A DNA stretch of 64,000 nucleotides from the NCBI RefSeq assembly GCF_023242365.1, contig NZ_JALLIX010000026.1, positions 33,593-97,592 on the forward strand, in the 5' to 3' direction. Each line of letters opens with the position of its first letter. The first letter of the stretch is position 1. This stretch comes from Pseudomonas sp. MWU13-2100 (GTDB lineage Bacteria; Pseudomonadota; Gammaproteobacteria; Pseudomonadales; Pseudomonadaceae). Position numbers and translations under genes: made by a program. Below, piece by piece: positions 33,501 to 41,768 of this stretch. The notes under the pieces are model-generated. The model saw only the letters and a program-made list of their open reading frames with translations. It was not told the origin of the DNA and did not search any database.

Positions 33501-35815
33501 TGGGCAATGCCGTGGCGATCCACGACAAGCTTTCCGGGAGAGCGCTGGTCTATCTGCCGGGTGCCCCGCATGAGCAGGTGCTGACGGAGCACATCGATTT
33601 GGCGGCCGCGCAACGGGCGCTGGTGAAGGTCGAGCAGGCGTCGCAACGGGTGGCGGACATTGTGCAAAGACTGGCGGCGGGCTGGGAGGCGGAAGTCATC
33701 GAGGGTTACCCGGTCGAGCAAGGTCCGGGGGCGGCGTGCTCAACGGGCCAGCTGCCCTTGCCCGCTGAGCGGGTGCCTTTGGTCCTGACACCCTTGGGGA
33801 TTGACCCTGTTTCCACGCTCAACTCCGTTGCTCTGGTCAAGGCCATCAAGAGTTGGTGGAGCAGCGAGTCGGAGCAAGCGGTGCCGGACCCCATGGCGCT
33901 GGAAAAGGAGGTCAGGCGTGAGGTTGCGGAGAACCCGGGGCATTGGCTGAGTCTGAGGAAGATCCAGCGCTGCGACCTGTCGTTGATCCTGGCGCACGCC
34001 TTGGTCCTGAGGGCGCAGCAGCGGGCCCGGTCGATCTCCAACTCCGCCCGGCAACTGGCGCAGATCCGCGAACTGCGTGAGCGCGAGCAGCGCTCGGCCT
34101 ACTGGCTCAGGGTGTTGTCGGTGGTGCCGGTGGTCAGTATTGCGGTCAACACCTATGAGGCCGCTGTGGCCTTGCGCCGTTTTCACCGCAGCGGCGACCC
34201 GCGCGATGCCTTCGAACTGTTCAAGGCGGCGCATATGACGCTGGTCGACGCCGTCCTGACCTTCTCTCCTGCGCGCTTGGCCAGCCGGCCGGCGCGGGTC
34301 GCCCATGGGCTCTGGCCGCGGGCGGCGCTGAAGACCATCGGTCGTCGACAGGCCCTTTCGCACAAGGGCGCGATGGCCTTGAAAAAAGTCGATGTCGCGG
34401 CCAAGCCCAGGCCGCTGCTCCCGGGGTATGACGCGAAGATCAGCGCGGATGATGCGCTCGCCCTGCACGGTCCGAGCAATGCCGGCAGCTATGTGAAAGA
34501 CGGCGTGCAGTTCATCACTGACGGCAGCAACCGCTATGAGGTCTACCGGCCCAAGGGGGAAAGTGCCCTGCGCTTGAAGAAAACCGCCGCGCAGGACAAT
34601 GAACTGGTACTGCATATCCACGAGCCGGGCGAATACCTGCTGCGCGCCGATGCCCCCGAGCCAATGCCCGGCCCCAGCCGGGGTATTTGGCACCGTCCCT
34701 GGGAGCAACCCGTGTCGCCGCCAGCCGCAACCGGTGCGCCGGTGCCGCAACTGGAATGGATGACCCGCCGGCCGGCCTTGTTGTCCTCGGACTGGAAGGC
34801 CTGGGGCTTGGCATTGGAGAGCGAGCAGGTTGTCGAGCTGTCGGCGTCCCGGGGGGTGTATCGCCGGCAAGCTGGCGTGGAGGCGCGCCTGTTGAAGCTC
34901 GGCGATCATTATTTCGAACTGCTTCCCGATGGCTCGGGGATTCATCCGGACATTGTTTTCCTGAAGCGTCCCGGTACGTTGGCCACGCACGCCCGAAACG
35001 ACTTCAGCCACTGGTGGCGGCATTTGGATGAGCAGCCGGTTCCGGCCACCTTTGATCAGCGGAGCCAGACCTGGACGCCGCGCACGCCCTTGTTCAGCGT
35101 GCCGGCGGAGCAGTCCCTGGCGCAGCCCCTGGAGGGCATGATGCAATCCAGCCTGCGCAGGACGCTCCACCGGCTGATCGAGCGCGCCGATGTGCAGGGT
35201 TCGTCGGTGACCGCTACCCGCATGGTCGCGCTCAGGCGCACGCAAGAGGCCTGGGTCACGCGGGGGGTGGACATGCATGTGTTGTTCCGGGAGCTCGATG
35301 CCCGGCCTATCCGCTGGCGTAACCATTTTATCGGCGAGCCGGACGGGATAACGGATTTTTCCCGGTTGGATTTCCATCCGCCCCATGCGATCGACCAGCG
35401 GATCTTCGACGTCAGCGGCTTGCCTCGTATTGCCGACCTGGCACTCAATACCGAGCAGGCCGTGACGCCGATCCTGCGTCGCCACGGTTTTGTGGTGACC
35501 GAGATCCCGAAGGCCCGATCGTTCAATACGGTGAATCTGTTTTGCTCGCATCCGGGCACGGATCAGTTGTTCTACATCACGCTCAAATGGACCAAGCGCC
35601 GCTCGGTGGCCTTGCCGCGTTCCCGGGGAGCGCCGCAACAGTTGACGGATGAGTGGCTGCGCCGGATCGTCGAGCAGCGGACGATGAGCCAGCATCGACT
35701 GTTGCAACCGGTCAGGGCGGCGCTGGACCAAGGGCGTCTGGTGAAAATGGTCGCGGGCTTGCAGCGGGTGCCGGGGAGCGATCAGGTCGTGGTGTTTTTT
35801 GTCAGGGTGTTATAG
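30524..35815 (+). CDS. giant dermonecrotic-toxin-like (DUF6543-type) protein
   Basis: The product has 1763 residues. The N-terminal 1000 residues have the helical pattern of the Pseudomonas 'dermonecrotic toxin domain' (DUF6543) proteins, for example RLQAALVRGLDSQHQLKKLFERAPRIGMLLKQIL. A hydrophobic stretch (VLSVVPVVSIAVNTYEAAVAL, about 1210) and Pro-rich linkers (about 1410) separate a C-terminal region of about 300 residues with an unassigned fold, ending LVKMVAGLQRVPGSDQVVVFFVRVL. There is no signal peptide, so export, if any, would not use Sec. The ATG at 30524 follows AAGGGA. The gene lies alone, 109 nt after pgaD, and ends at a strong bidirectional terminator. Family membership is moderately certain; toxin activity is not shown. 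Confidence 0.75.
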   Translation: MNTPIEEPPREPVESANAAATAVLPDPNGATLERLGEKLRAHLASADRPSLLLNRLQAALVRGLDSQHQLKKLFERAPRIGMLLKQILTEAFGHDPHTLLFTPPLRCGDGKTARTLAQVALSLLRNPFLALAPGHAVRLSLADEPETVLPLEPEQVLARLKTLGLSSRLDTALRSYWYQPACDSDVSRRERLIELHKLLFHDKALLAHGVDGLSAAAFNMLMGLLDAPTPEARALAGGRWGRLRVSELVWPGTGAAALALSGALHLQGSGSAERSRQVLFVPGVSEEFFEFASRAEMQQRLPERFNAPGNYRLWQLLALQERHQLFPQADQPALAYRFQASAELSGDALAHSALSRLDTQLANEWAAALLLNTAYMLPDGVVDAGRLTSLQAVEAMQDSRVALTGLPPLGTSIAQLLRRDEQRRMLEISFGSLAADLPVRLRQSKVRQQERGLLKRLDEQDLGRETPAYSELLARHKLWRQQAAEVQGLLQNREGHARSEFWSTRDKEGRDLSGKLLEGRGQGLLHEAQLQHQLGLIDQKELARVLDMLPQPWVEVRAASDTRVVTISLGPTDSPWSLAGACAISTRQALADSRSGASVLLFVPGRLGGLQRFMTLDSLSQRLDISLRSPESESFWPLIARDRRSEARSWVRRLPVGERIPIHYRAVETDALQQGLQQQIQDHLRLCRLIEGGLRPFWEIADASSSLQLLAHELEENLGVPGHEARARALDNVAVLQLGAVQAQGLPGWVSAASRLDRQQYARLLTRYQRSVQALELKLEHQLPDLDDFARGKIIERLKQDGFYPGLDIDKPLFDLPDSVERVWVGHPERAAGEAGPKTVVSESRQTYSFLRLALENLDPQAPWTKRRLQHGRILDPAWRQRLSPDYLIATISALDLGGHYDTRIQRAFYGVDNPRQAPLRAFEQALLYRLVRQRAHMELFSARQQGLSDWAAEVFEKALNAEFVADLRTEQVELELHCVTFAGRTFARARHVGNAVAIHDKLSGRALVYLPGAPHEQVLTEHIDLAAAQRALVKVEQASQRVADIVQRLAAGWEAEVIEGYPVEQGPGAACSTGQLPLPAERVPLVLTPLGIDPVSTLNSVALVKAIKSWWSSESEQAVPDPMALEKEVRREVAENPGHWLSLRKIQRCDLSLILAHALVLRAQQRARSISNSARQLAQIRELREREQRSAYWLRVLSVVPVVSIAVNTYEAAVALRRFHRSGDPRDAFELFKAAHMTLVDAVLTFSPARLASRPARVAHGLWPRAALKTIGRRQALSHKGAMALKKVDVAAKPRPLLPGYDAKISADDALALHGPSNAGSYVKDGVQFITDGSNRYEVYRPKGESALRLKKTAAQDNELVLHIHEPGEYLLRADAPEPMPGPSRGIWHRPWEQPVSPPAATGAPVPQLEWMTRRPALLSSDWKAWGLALESEQVVELSASRGVYRRQAGVEARLLKLGDHYFELLPDGSGIHPDIVFLKRPGTLATHARNDFSHWWRHLDEQPVPATFDQRSQTWTPRTPLFSVPAEQSLAQPLEGMMQSSLRRTLHRLIERADVQGSSVTATRMVALRRTQEAWVTRGVDMHVLFRELDARPIRWRNHFIGEPDGITDFSRLDFHPPHAIDQRIFDVSGLPRIADLALNTEQAVTPILRRHGFVVTEIPKARSFNTVNLFCSHPGTDQLFYITLKWTKRRSVALPRSRGAPQQLTDEWLRRIVEQRTMSQHRLLQPVRAALDQGRLVKMVAGLQRVPGSDQVVVFFVRVL

Positions 35816-35861
35816 GTCGCCCCGCGTGCATCCGCCGCGCGACTGCAGTGGCCTGAAAACA

Positions 35862-35894
35862 AAAATGCCCCGGATCAACGATCCGGGGCATTTT
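35862..35894. terminator. bidirectional rho-independent terminator
   Basis: A perfect stem of 15 bp, AAAATGCCCCGGATC / GATCCGGGGCATTTT, with the loop AAC, has T-runs on both strands. It separates the toxin-like gene (plus) from tRNA-Arg (minus) and can end both transcripts. Confidence 0.92.
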
Positions 35895-35904
35895 ATTTTG
35901 CAGA

Positions 35905-35981
35905 TGGTGCACCAGGCGGGATTCGAACCCACGACCCCTGCCTTCGGAGGGCAGTACTCTATCCAGCTGAGCTACTGGTGC
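35905..35981 (-). tRNA. tRNA-Arg (anticodon CCG)
   Basis: The 77-nt minus-strand sequence runs from GCACCAGTAGCTCAGCTGG to a GCCTGGTGC acceptor end with encoded CCA. The anticodon stem CTGCC/GGCAG encloses the loop CTCCGAA, giving anticodon CCG for the Arg codon CGG. The D loop (AGCTCAGCTGGATAGAGTA) and T loop (GGTTCGAATCC) are standard. Its 3' end faces the bidirectional terminator. Confidence 0.95.
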
Positions 35982-36379
35982 TTGTGCGGGCGACATCATA
36001 CCCATGTCGGCTCGGGGCGTCCATTCAGGTTTTGTCAGGAAATTCTCTCCATGGGTTTTCACCGGCCAAACGCCCTGTCTTGGTGACCTCGAACCGCATC
36101 GCGAGGGCTCCGGGATTCACGTTGATCAGAAAAGCCTCGCAAAAGCGCCATTTTCGTTCTTTTTTTCGAACAGACTATTGTCCTTTACCCCCATTGATCC
36201 TAGGATTCGTTTGAGATTTCAAACGCTCTTGTCTGGGTGCTGAACCGCACATCGATCGCATGTGCGCTATTTATGTGCTTCGGCCCGGTGAATGAATTTC
36301 CTGACGGCAGCCTCCAAGGCGCCTTTCCACAATCAATAATTCGCTGCGCGCAAGCGCGGTGCTGTTAAGGAAAGCCTAC
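35982..36379. other. intergenic region upstream of gabD
   Basis: No gene is supported in these 398 nt; several short frames are open but lack ribosome sites. The region must hold the tRNA-Arg promoter (minus strand) and the gabD promoter (plus strand). The only striking element is the perfect palindrome at 36208-36225. Confidence 0.5.
36208..36225. promoter_or_regulatory. perfect palindrome upstream of gabD, possible operator
   Basis: CGTTTGA-GATT-TCAAACG is a perfect inverted repeat with 7-nt arms, 154 nt before the gabD start. Size and symmetry suit a dimeric regulator. The factor is unknown, and no regulator gene stands next to gabDT here. Confidence 0.5.
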
Positions 36380-37822
36380 ATGCAGCTCAAAGACACCCAG
36401 TTGTTCCGCCAGCAAGCCTTCATTGATGGGGCTTGGGTCGATGCGGACAACGGTCAGACGATCAAGGTCAACAACCCGGCCACCGGCGAAATCCTCGGTA
36501 CCGTGCCAAAAATGGGCGCCGCCGAAACCCGTCGCGCCATCGAAGCCGCTGACAAGGCCCTGCCGGCCTGGCGTGCCCTGACCGCCAAAGAGCGTGCGAA
36601 CAAGCTGCGTCGCTGGTATGAGCTGATCATCGAGAACCAGGACGACCTGGCGCGCCTGATGACCCTCGAACAAGGCAAGCCATTGGCCGAAGCCAAGGGC
36701 GAAATCGTCTATGCCGCCTCCTTCATCGAATGGTTCGCCGAAGAAGCCAAGCGCATCTACGGTGATGTGATTCCGGGCCACCAGCCGGACAAGCGCCTGA
36801 TCGTGATCAAGCAGCCGATCGGTGTCACCGCCGCCATCACCCCGTGGAACTTCCCGGCCGCGATGATCACCCGTAAAGCCGGCCCGGCCCTGGCCGCCGG
36901 TTGCACCATGGTGCTCAAGCCGGCGTCGCAGACCCCGTTCTCGGCCTTCGCCCTGGCCGAACTGGCCCAGCGTGCCGGTATCCCGAAAGGCGTGTTCAGC
37001 GTGGTGTCCGGTAGCGCCGGCGACATCGGCAGCGAGCTGACCAGCAACCCGATCGTGCGTAAGCTGTCTTTCACCGGCTCGACCGAGATCGGTCGCCAAC
37101 TGATGGCCGAATGCGCCAAGGACATCAAGAAGGTTTCCCTGGAGCTGGGCGGCAACGCTCCGTTCATCGTGTTCGACGACGCGGACCTGGACAAGGCCGT
37201 CGAAGGCGCGATCATTTCCAAGTACCGCAACAACGGCCAGACCTGCGTCTGCGCCAACCGCCTGTATATCCAGGATTCGGTCTACGACGCCTTCGCCGAG
37301 AAACTGAAAGTGGCGGTCGCCAAGCTGAAGATCGGCAATGGCCTGGAAGAAGGCACCACCACGGGTCCGCTGATCGACGAGAAGGCCGTGGCCAAGGTCC
37401 AGGAACACATCGCCGACGCCCTGAGCAAAGGCGCGACCCTGCTGGCCGGCGGCAAGTCCATCGAAGGCAACTTCTTCGAGCCGACCATCCTGGTGAACGT
37501 CTCCAAGGACGCCGCCGTGGCCAAGGAAGAAACCTTCGGTCCATTGGCACCATTGTTCCGCTTCAAGGACGAAGCCGAAGTGATCGCGATGTCCAACGAC
37601 ACCGAGTTCGGCCTGGCTTCCTACTTCTACGCCCGTGACCTGGGCCGGGTGTTCCGTGTGGCCGAAGCCCTGGAGTACGGCATGGTCGGTGTCAACACCG
37701 GGCTGATCTCCAACGAAGTCGCGCCGTTCGGCGGCATCAAGGCGTCGGGCCTGGGCCGTGAAGGCTCCAAGTACGGCATCGAAGACTACCTGGAAATCAA
37801 ATATCTCTGCCTGGGTATCTAA
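36380..37822 (+). CDS. gabD: succinate-semialdehyde dehydrogenase (GabD)
   Basis: The product has 480 residues, the normal length of NADP-dependent succinate-semialdehyde dehydrogenase. Marks of the aldehyde dehydrogenase family are the TPWNFPAAMITRKAGPALAAGCTMVLKPA cofactor segment, FTGSTEIGRQLM, the catalytic Glu in LELGGNAPF, and the catalytic Cys in NNGQTCVCANR. It oxidises succinate semialdehyde, the product of GabT, to succinate for the TCA cycle in 4-aminobutyrate breakdown. The ATG at 36380 matches the family start (MQLKDTQLFRQQAFIDG). gabT follows 174 nt later on the same strand, the usual Pseudomonas order. Confidence 0.95.
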   Translation: MQLKDTQLFRQQAFIDGAWVDADNGQTIKVNNPATGEILGTVPKMGAAETRRAIEAADKALPAWRALTAKERANKLRRWYELIIENQDDLARLMTLEQGKPLAEAKGEIVYAASFIEWFAEEAKRIYGDVIPGHQPDKRLIVIKQPIGVTAAITPWNFPAAMITRKAGPALAAGCTMVLKPASQTPFSAFALAELAQRAGIPKGVFSVVSGSAGDIGSELTSNPIVRKLSFTGSTEIGRQLMAECAKDIKKVSLELGGNAPFIVFDDADLDKAVEGAIISKYRNNGQTCVCANRLYIQDSVYDAFAEKLKVAVAKLKIGNGLEEGTTTGPLIDEKAVAKVQEHIADALSKGATLLAGGKSIEGNFFEPTILVNVSKDAAVAKEETFGPLAPLFRFKDEAEVIAMSNDTEFGLASYFYARDLGRVFRVAEALEYGMVGVNTGLISNEVAPFGGIKASGLGREGSKYGIEDYLEIKYLCLGI

Positions 37823-37996
37823 CCCAGTCAGGTGGTTCAGCGAGAGGGGCACGAGAGCGCTGCTCCTGTCGCGTTGCAAACGACACTTAGTGTGGCCGGA
37901 ACGCGGTACCAGTCGATCATCGTATGCTGGTGCCGTGGGCTCCCTGCCGCGTCATCCTTGAACCACGCCGCCCGATGAGCGGTGAATGAGGACACC

Positions 37997-39280
37997 ATGA
38001 GCAAGACCAACGCATCCCTGATGAAACGCCGCGAAGCCGCTGTACCCCGCGGCGTCGGCCAGATCCACCCGATCTTCGCCGACCACGCGAAGAACGCCAC
38101 GGTGACCGACGTCGAAGGTCGTGAGTTCATCGACTTCGCCGGCGGTATCGCCGTGCTCAACACCGGTCACCTGCACCCGAAAATCATCGCCGCCGTGACC
38201 GAGCAGTTGAACAAGCTGACCCACACCTGCTTCCAGGTCCTGGCCTACGAACCCTACGTAGAGCTGTGCGAAAAAATCAACGCCAAGGTCCCGGGTGATT
38301 TCGCCAAGAAAACCCTGCTGGTCACCACCGGTTCCGAAGCCGTGGAAAACGCCGTGAAAATCGCTCGCGCCGCCACTGGCCGCGCCGGCGTGATCGCCTT
38401 CACCGGCGCCTACCACGGTCGCACCATGATGACCCTGGGCCTGACCGGTAAAGTCGTGCCTTACTCGGCCGGCATGGGCCTGATGCCAGGCGGCATCTTC
38501 CGCGCGCTGTACCCGAACGAACTGCACGGTGTAAGCATCGACGACTCCATCGCCAGCATCGAGCGCATCTTCAAGAACGACGCCGAGCCACGTGATATCG
38601 CCGCGATCATCATCGAGCCGGTCCAGGGCGAAGGTGGTTTCTACGTCGCGCCAAAAGAGTTCATGAAACGCCTGCGGGCCCTGTGCGACCAGCACGGCAT
38701 CCTGCTGATCGCTGACGAAGTGCAAACCGGTGCCGGTCGTACCGGTACCTTCTTCGCCATGGAACAGATGGGCGTTGCCGCCGACCTGACCACTTTCGCC
38801 AAATCCATTGCCGGCGGCTTCCCGTTGGCCGGTGTCTGCGGCAAGGCCGAATACATGGACGCCATTGCTCCCGGCGGTCTGGGCGGAACCTACGCCGGTA
38901 GCCCGATCGCTTGCGCCGCGGCCCTGGCCGTGATGGAGGTGTTCGAGGAAGAGCACCTGCTGGATCGCTGCAAAGCGGTCGGCGAGCACCTGGTGACCGG
39001 CCTGAAGAAAATTCAGGCCAAGTACCCGGCGGTGATCGGTGAAGTGCGGGGCCTGGGCGCGATGATCGCGATCGAGCTGTTCGATGGCGGCGACAGCCAC
39101 AAGCCGAACGCAGCGGCTGTGGCCCAGGTCGTGGCCAAGGCCCGTGACAAGGGACTGATCCTGCTGTCCTGCGGCACCTACGGTAACGTGCTGCGCGTAC
39201 TGGTTCCGCTGACCTCGCCGGACGAGCAGTTGGACAAAGGCCTGGCAATCATCGAAGAGTGCTTCGCTGAACTCGCCTGA
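37997..39280 (+). CDS. gabT: 4-aminobutyrate aminotransferase (GabT)
   Basis: The product has 427 residues, a class III PLP-dependent aminotransferase. The N-terminus MSKTNASLMKRREAAVPRGVGQIHPIF is typical of GabT. The PLP pocket includes TGSEAVENAVKIARAATGR, the Asp of LIADEVQTGAGRTG, and the Schiff-base Lys in TTFAKSIAGGFPL. It moves the amino group of GABA to 2-oxoglutarate and makes succinate semialdehyde for GabD. A rho-independent terminator follows the stop by about 25 nt, ending the gabDT unit. Confidence 0.95.
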   Translation: MSKTNASLMKRREAAVPRGVGQIHPIFADHAKNATVTDVEGREFIDFAGGIAVLNTGHLHPKIIAAVTEQLNKLTHTCFQVLAYEPYVELCEKINAKVPGDFAKKTLLVTTGSEAVENAVKIARAATGRAGVIAFTGAYHGRTMMTLGLTGKVVPYSAGMGLMPGGIFRALYPNELHGVSIDDSIASIERIFKNDAEPRDIAAIIIEPVQGEGGFYVAPKEFMKRLRALCDQHGILLIADEVQTGAGRTGTFFAMEQMGVAADLTTFAKSIAGGFPLAGVCGKAEYMDAIAPGGLGGTYAGSPIACAAALAVMEVFEEEHLLDRCKAVGEHLVTGLKKIQAKYPAVIGEVRGLGAMIAIELFDGGDSHKPNAAAVAQVVAKARDKGLILLSCGTYGNVLRVLVPLTSPDEQLDKGLAIIEECFAELA

Positions 39281-39303
39281 GTGGTGACGCGATAGACAAA
39301 AAG

Positions 39304-39325
39304 ACCCGCTCAGGCGGGTTTTTTT
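39304..39325 (+). terminator. rho-independent terminator of gabDT
   Basis: The stem ACCCGC/GCGGGT with loop TCAG is followed by seven T residues, 24 nt after the gabT stop. Confidence 0.9.
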
Positions 39326-39413
39326 GTGCCATGACATCGCAATAGCGGCTTTTCTCTGTATCCGCTCGCGCGTATTGACTAAGGTGTCAGGATTGCCCTC
39401 GGAGAGGTGTGTG

Positions 39414-40625
39414 ATGACCGCTGTGGATCTACCCGCTGTACCCCGTGTCTTGATTGCCGAGGCGGAGCCTTGGTCACGGGACTTGCTGGCGCAGGTGTTG
39501 TTGAACGTGCGTTGTGACGCCCGACTGGAAATCTGTGCAGACGGCCACCACGCGCTTGAGCTGCTCAGCGGGCACGCCTTCGACCTGGTGATCGCGGACT
39601 GGGAATTGCCGGGTGTCGATGGCCTGAGCCTGCTGCATGGCCTGCGCCAGAAAAAGCGCAGCCCGCCACTGCCGTTCATTCTGGTGGGCTCGCGCAATGA
39701 CGTGGCCAGCGTGCGGGAAATCCTGCCGTTGCAACCGACGGCCTACCTGACCAAACCCCTGAATATGGAAAGCCTGACCCAGCGCCTGCAGGATCTGCTG
39801 CTGCACGCCGGGGAGGCGGTCGCGTGCGAAATTCCGAGCCTGGCACCGGGCATGACCGTGGCGAAGTTTCTCGAGCGCCGTCGCGAGGAGTCGGACGGTG
39901 CGCCGCTGATGGCGGATGTACAGGTGGCGGTCAATCGCAGCCTCAATCCCGCCGGCCTCGACCTGAAGGTGTTGGAGCAGGAAATCCGCACCGACCCGCA
40001 AATCACTGCCGTGCTGATCGCCGCGGCCAACAGTGCGGCCCAGCATCACGGCAGCGCGGTGCAGACCCTGGCCCAGGCGTTGCAACGGCTCGGTGCGGCG
40101 CAGAGCATGAACCTGATCCTCGGCCTGACCCTCAAGCGTAGCGCTCGGCTCAGTGATGCGGCCCTGGCCGACTACGCCGAACGCTACTGGAATTTGTCGC
40201 TGCACACGGCTGAATACGGCCACTCCCTGGCGCGCTTGCTCGATCTGGATCACGAGCGGTGTTACTGCGCCGGGTTGTTGCATCGCCTGGGTGACCTGGC
40301 CTTGCTGCGGTGTTTGCAAGAGTGGCTGAGCGCGGGCGGTGAGTTGGATGATGAACTGATCGGCGAATCGCTCTATGCCCTTGGGGCTGGCTTCGGTTCG
40401 GCGCTGCGCACGCGCTGGCGCCTGCCGCTGGAGCTGCGGGAGCTGATAGCTGCGGTCTACCAGCTCGGTGGCGGGGTTTACTCGCGCGAGGCCCTGGTGA
40501 TGAACCTGGCGGCGCAAATGGCGCGGCTGACACCCCATGAGGGCGTTGAAGACCTCGCCAAGAGCCGCACCGCGCGCTTGCTCAAGGTCGGGTTGCCGGA
40601 GCTGACGCGTTTGCGCAAAAACTGA
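39414..40625 (+). CDS. response regulator with HDOD output domain
   Basis: The product has 403 residues. The N-terminal receiver (about 10-125) has acidic residues in VLIAEAEPW, the phosphoacceptor Asp in LVIADWELPGVDG, and the Lys in YLTKPLN. From about 175 to 390 there is an HDOD-type domain (LEQEIRTDPQITAVLIAAANSAAQHHGSAVQTLAQALQRLGAAQSMNLILGL), related to HD phosphohydrolases but without the full metal-binding set. HDOD proteins act in regulatory cascades, and most have no known enzyme activity. The ATG at 39414 follows GGAGAGG. A diguanylate cyclase gene on the opposite strand ends 6 nt away. Confidence 0.88.
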   Translation: MTAVDLPAVPRVLIAEAEPWSRDLLAQVLLNVRCDARLEICADGHHALELLSGHAFDLVIADWELPGVDGLSLLHGLRQKKRSPPLPFILVGSRNDVASVREILPLQPTAYLTKPLNMESLTQRLQDLLLHAGEAVACEIPSLAPGMTVAKFLERRREESDGAPLMADVQVAVNRSLNPAGLDLKVLEQEIRTDPQITAVLIAAANSAAQHHGSAVQTLAQALQRLGAAQSMNLILGLTLKRSARLSDAALADYAERYWNLSLHTAEYGHSLARLLDLDHERCYCAGLLHRLGDLALLRCLQEWLSAGGELDDELIGESLYALGAGFGSALRTRWRLPLELRELIAAVYQLGGGVYSREALVMNLAAQMARLTPHEGVEDLAKSRTARLLKVGLPELTRLRKN

Positions 40626-40631
40626 TCATTG

Positions 40632-41621
40632 CTACGCCAACACGATCTGGTTCTTGCCCTGGCGCTTGGCCTGGTACATGGCGCTGTCCGCCCGGGCGAA
40701 CAGTGGGTCGAGGCTTTGGTCCTGCGGCGTGAGGCTGGTCAGGCCCTGGCTGACGGTGACGCCGAAGCCCTGGCCGTCGTGACTGAAGCTCAGGCGCTGG
40801 ATCTCCCGTTGCAGGCGTTCGGCGATCTGCCGGGCCATCTCCGGGGCGCAGCCGGGCAGCAGCGCGGCGAACTCTTCACCGCCAATCCGGCCGAACAGAT
40901 CGCCCGTCCGTAACGCCCCTCGTCCGGTTTCGGCGATCCGTTGCAACACCACGTCGCCTTCGGGGTGACCGTAGGTGTCGTTGATCTGCTTGAAGTCATC
41001 GATATCCAGCAGCAGGAAGGCCAGGGGCGAGTCCTGCAGGCGGGCTTCTTCGAAGGCGCGATGGGCGCTGTCGAAAAAGTGTCGGCGGTTGCTGCTGCCG
41101 GTCAACACATCGGTGGTGGCCAGGCGCTGTAACTCGTCTTCCAGCGCTTTCTTCTCGGTGATGTCCTCGGCAATGCCGACCACGATCACCCGTTGGCCCG
41201 GTTCGGCGTGGCGACTGATAAAGCATTTGTCGCTGAGCCAACGCAACTGACCGTCGGCGCTGATGATGCGGTACTCGCGGTCCTCCACCGAACCCTTTTC
41301 CAGCACCTGGGCCAGGCTGCGTTCGGCGTAATCGAGATCGTCGGGGTAGATGCTGTTGCGCCATTCGCTGTAGTCAGCCAGCAGCAGGCCGGCCGAGCGG
41401 CCAAAGATCCGCTCGTAGGCGGGGCTGACATAGAGCATCTGCTGGCTGTCCCAGTCCAGGGCCCAGAGCACCGCATTGACGCTGACCAGCAGGGAACTGA
41501 AGAGTTGTTCACGTTCGCCCAGGCGCGCGACTTCGGCCTGGGCGTGCATCAAGGCCAACAGGGTTTCAGCGGCTTTTGGCCACTGCGGGAGGGAAGGCGG
41601 TTTCGAATTCTTGTTGACCAT
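40632..41621 (-). CDS. PAS-GGDEF diguanylate cyclase
   Basis: The product has 329 residues. A PAS domain (about 40-165: LLVSVNAVLWALDWDSQQMLYVSPAYERIFG...VIVVGIAEDIT) is linked to a GGDEF domain (about 170-329). The active-site loop is GGEEF, which is catalytically competent, and an RxxD (RTGD) five residues before it forms the allosteric inhibition site. It therefore should make c-di-GMP from two GTP with product inhibition. There is no membrane segment, so it is cytoplasmic. The start may be the ATG at 41621 or the GTG at 41627. It could supply c-di-GMP for PNAG synthesis, though nothing in the sequence links them directly. Confidence 0.92.
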   Translation of the reverse strand: MVNKNSKPPSLPQWPKAAETLLALMHAQAEVARLGEREQLFSSLLVSVNAVLWALDWDSQQMLYVSPAYERIFGRSAGLLLADYSEWRNSIYPDDLDYAERSLAQVLEKGSVEDREYRIISADGQLRWLSDKCFISRHAEPGQRVIVVGIAEDITEKKALEDELQRLATTDVLTGSSNRRHFFDSAHRAFEEARLQDSPLAFLLLDIDDFKQINDTYGHPEGDVVLQRIAETGRGALRTGDLFGRIGGEEFAALLPGCAPEMARQIAERLQREIQRLSFSHDGQGFGVTVSQGLTSLTPQDQSLDPLFARADSAMYQAKRQGKNQIVLA

Positions 41622-41768
41622 CGGCACTCATCTCACAGGGCGTGCCGTACGTAATGGCGGCACGGCCACGCTACAGCCCGCCGGGATGGCGACGTGCTTT
41701 TGAGATAGAGCCAGGGTCGCTAAGTTCCGTTCGGCACGCCCCGGAACCGGGCGCACCGATCAACGGTG

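Noticed and set aside
35905..35981. tRNA-Arg as an island attachment site
   Set aside because: No integrase gene and no repeated tRNA 3' end is seen on either side; neighbours are pga-linked or gabDT core genes.
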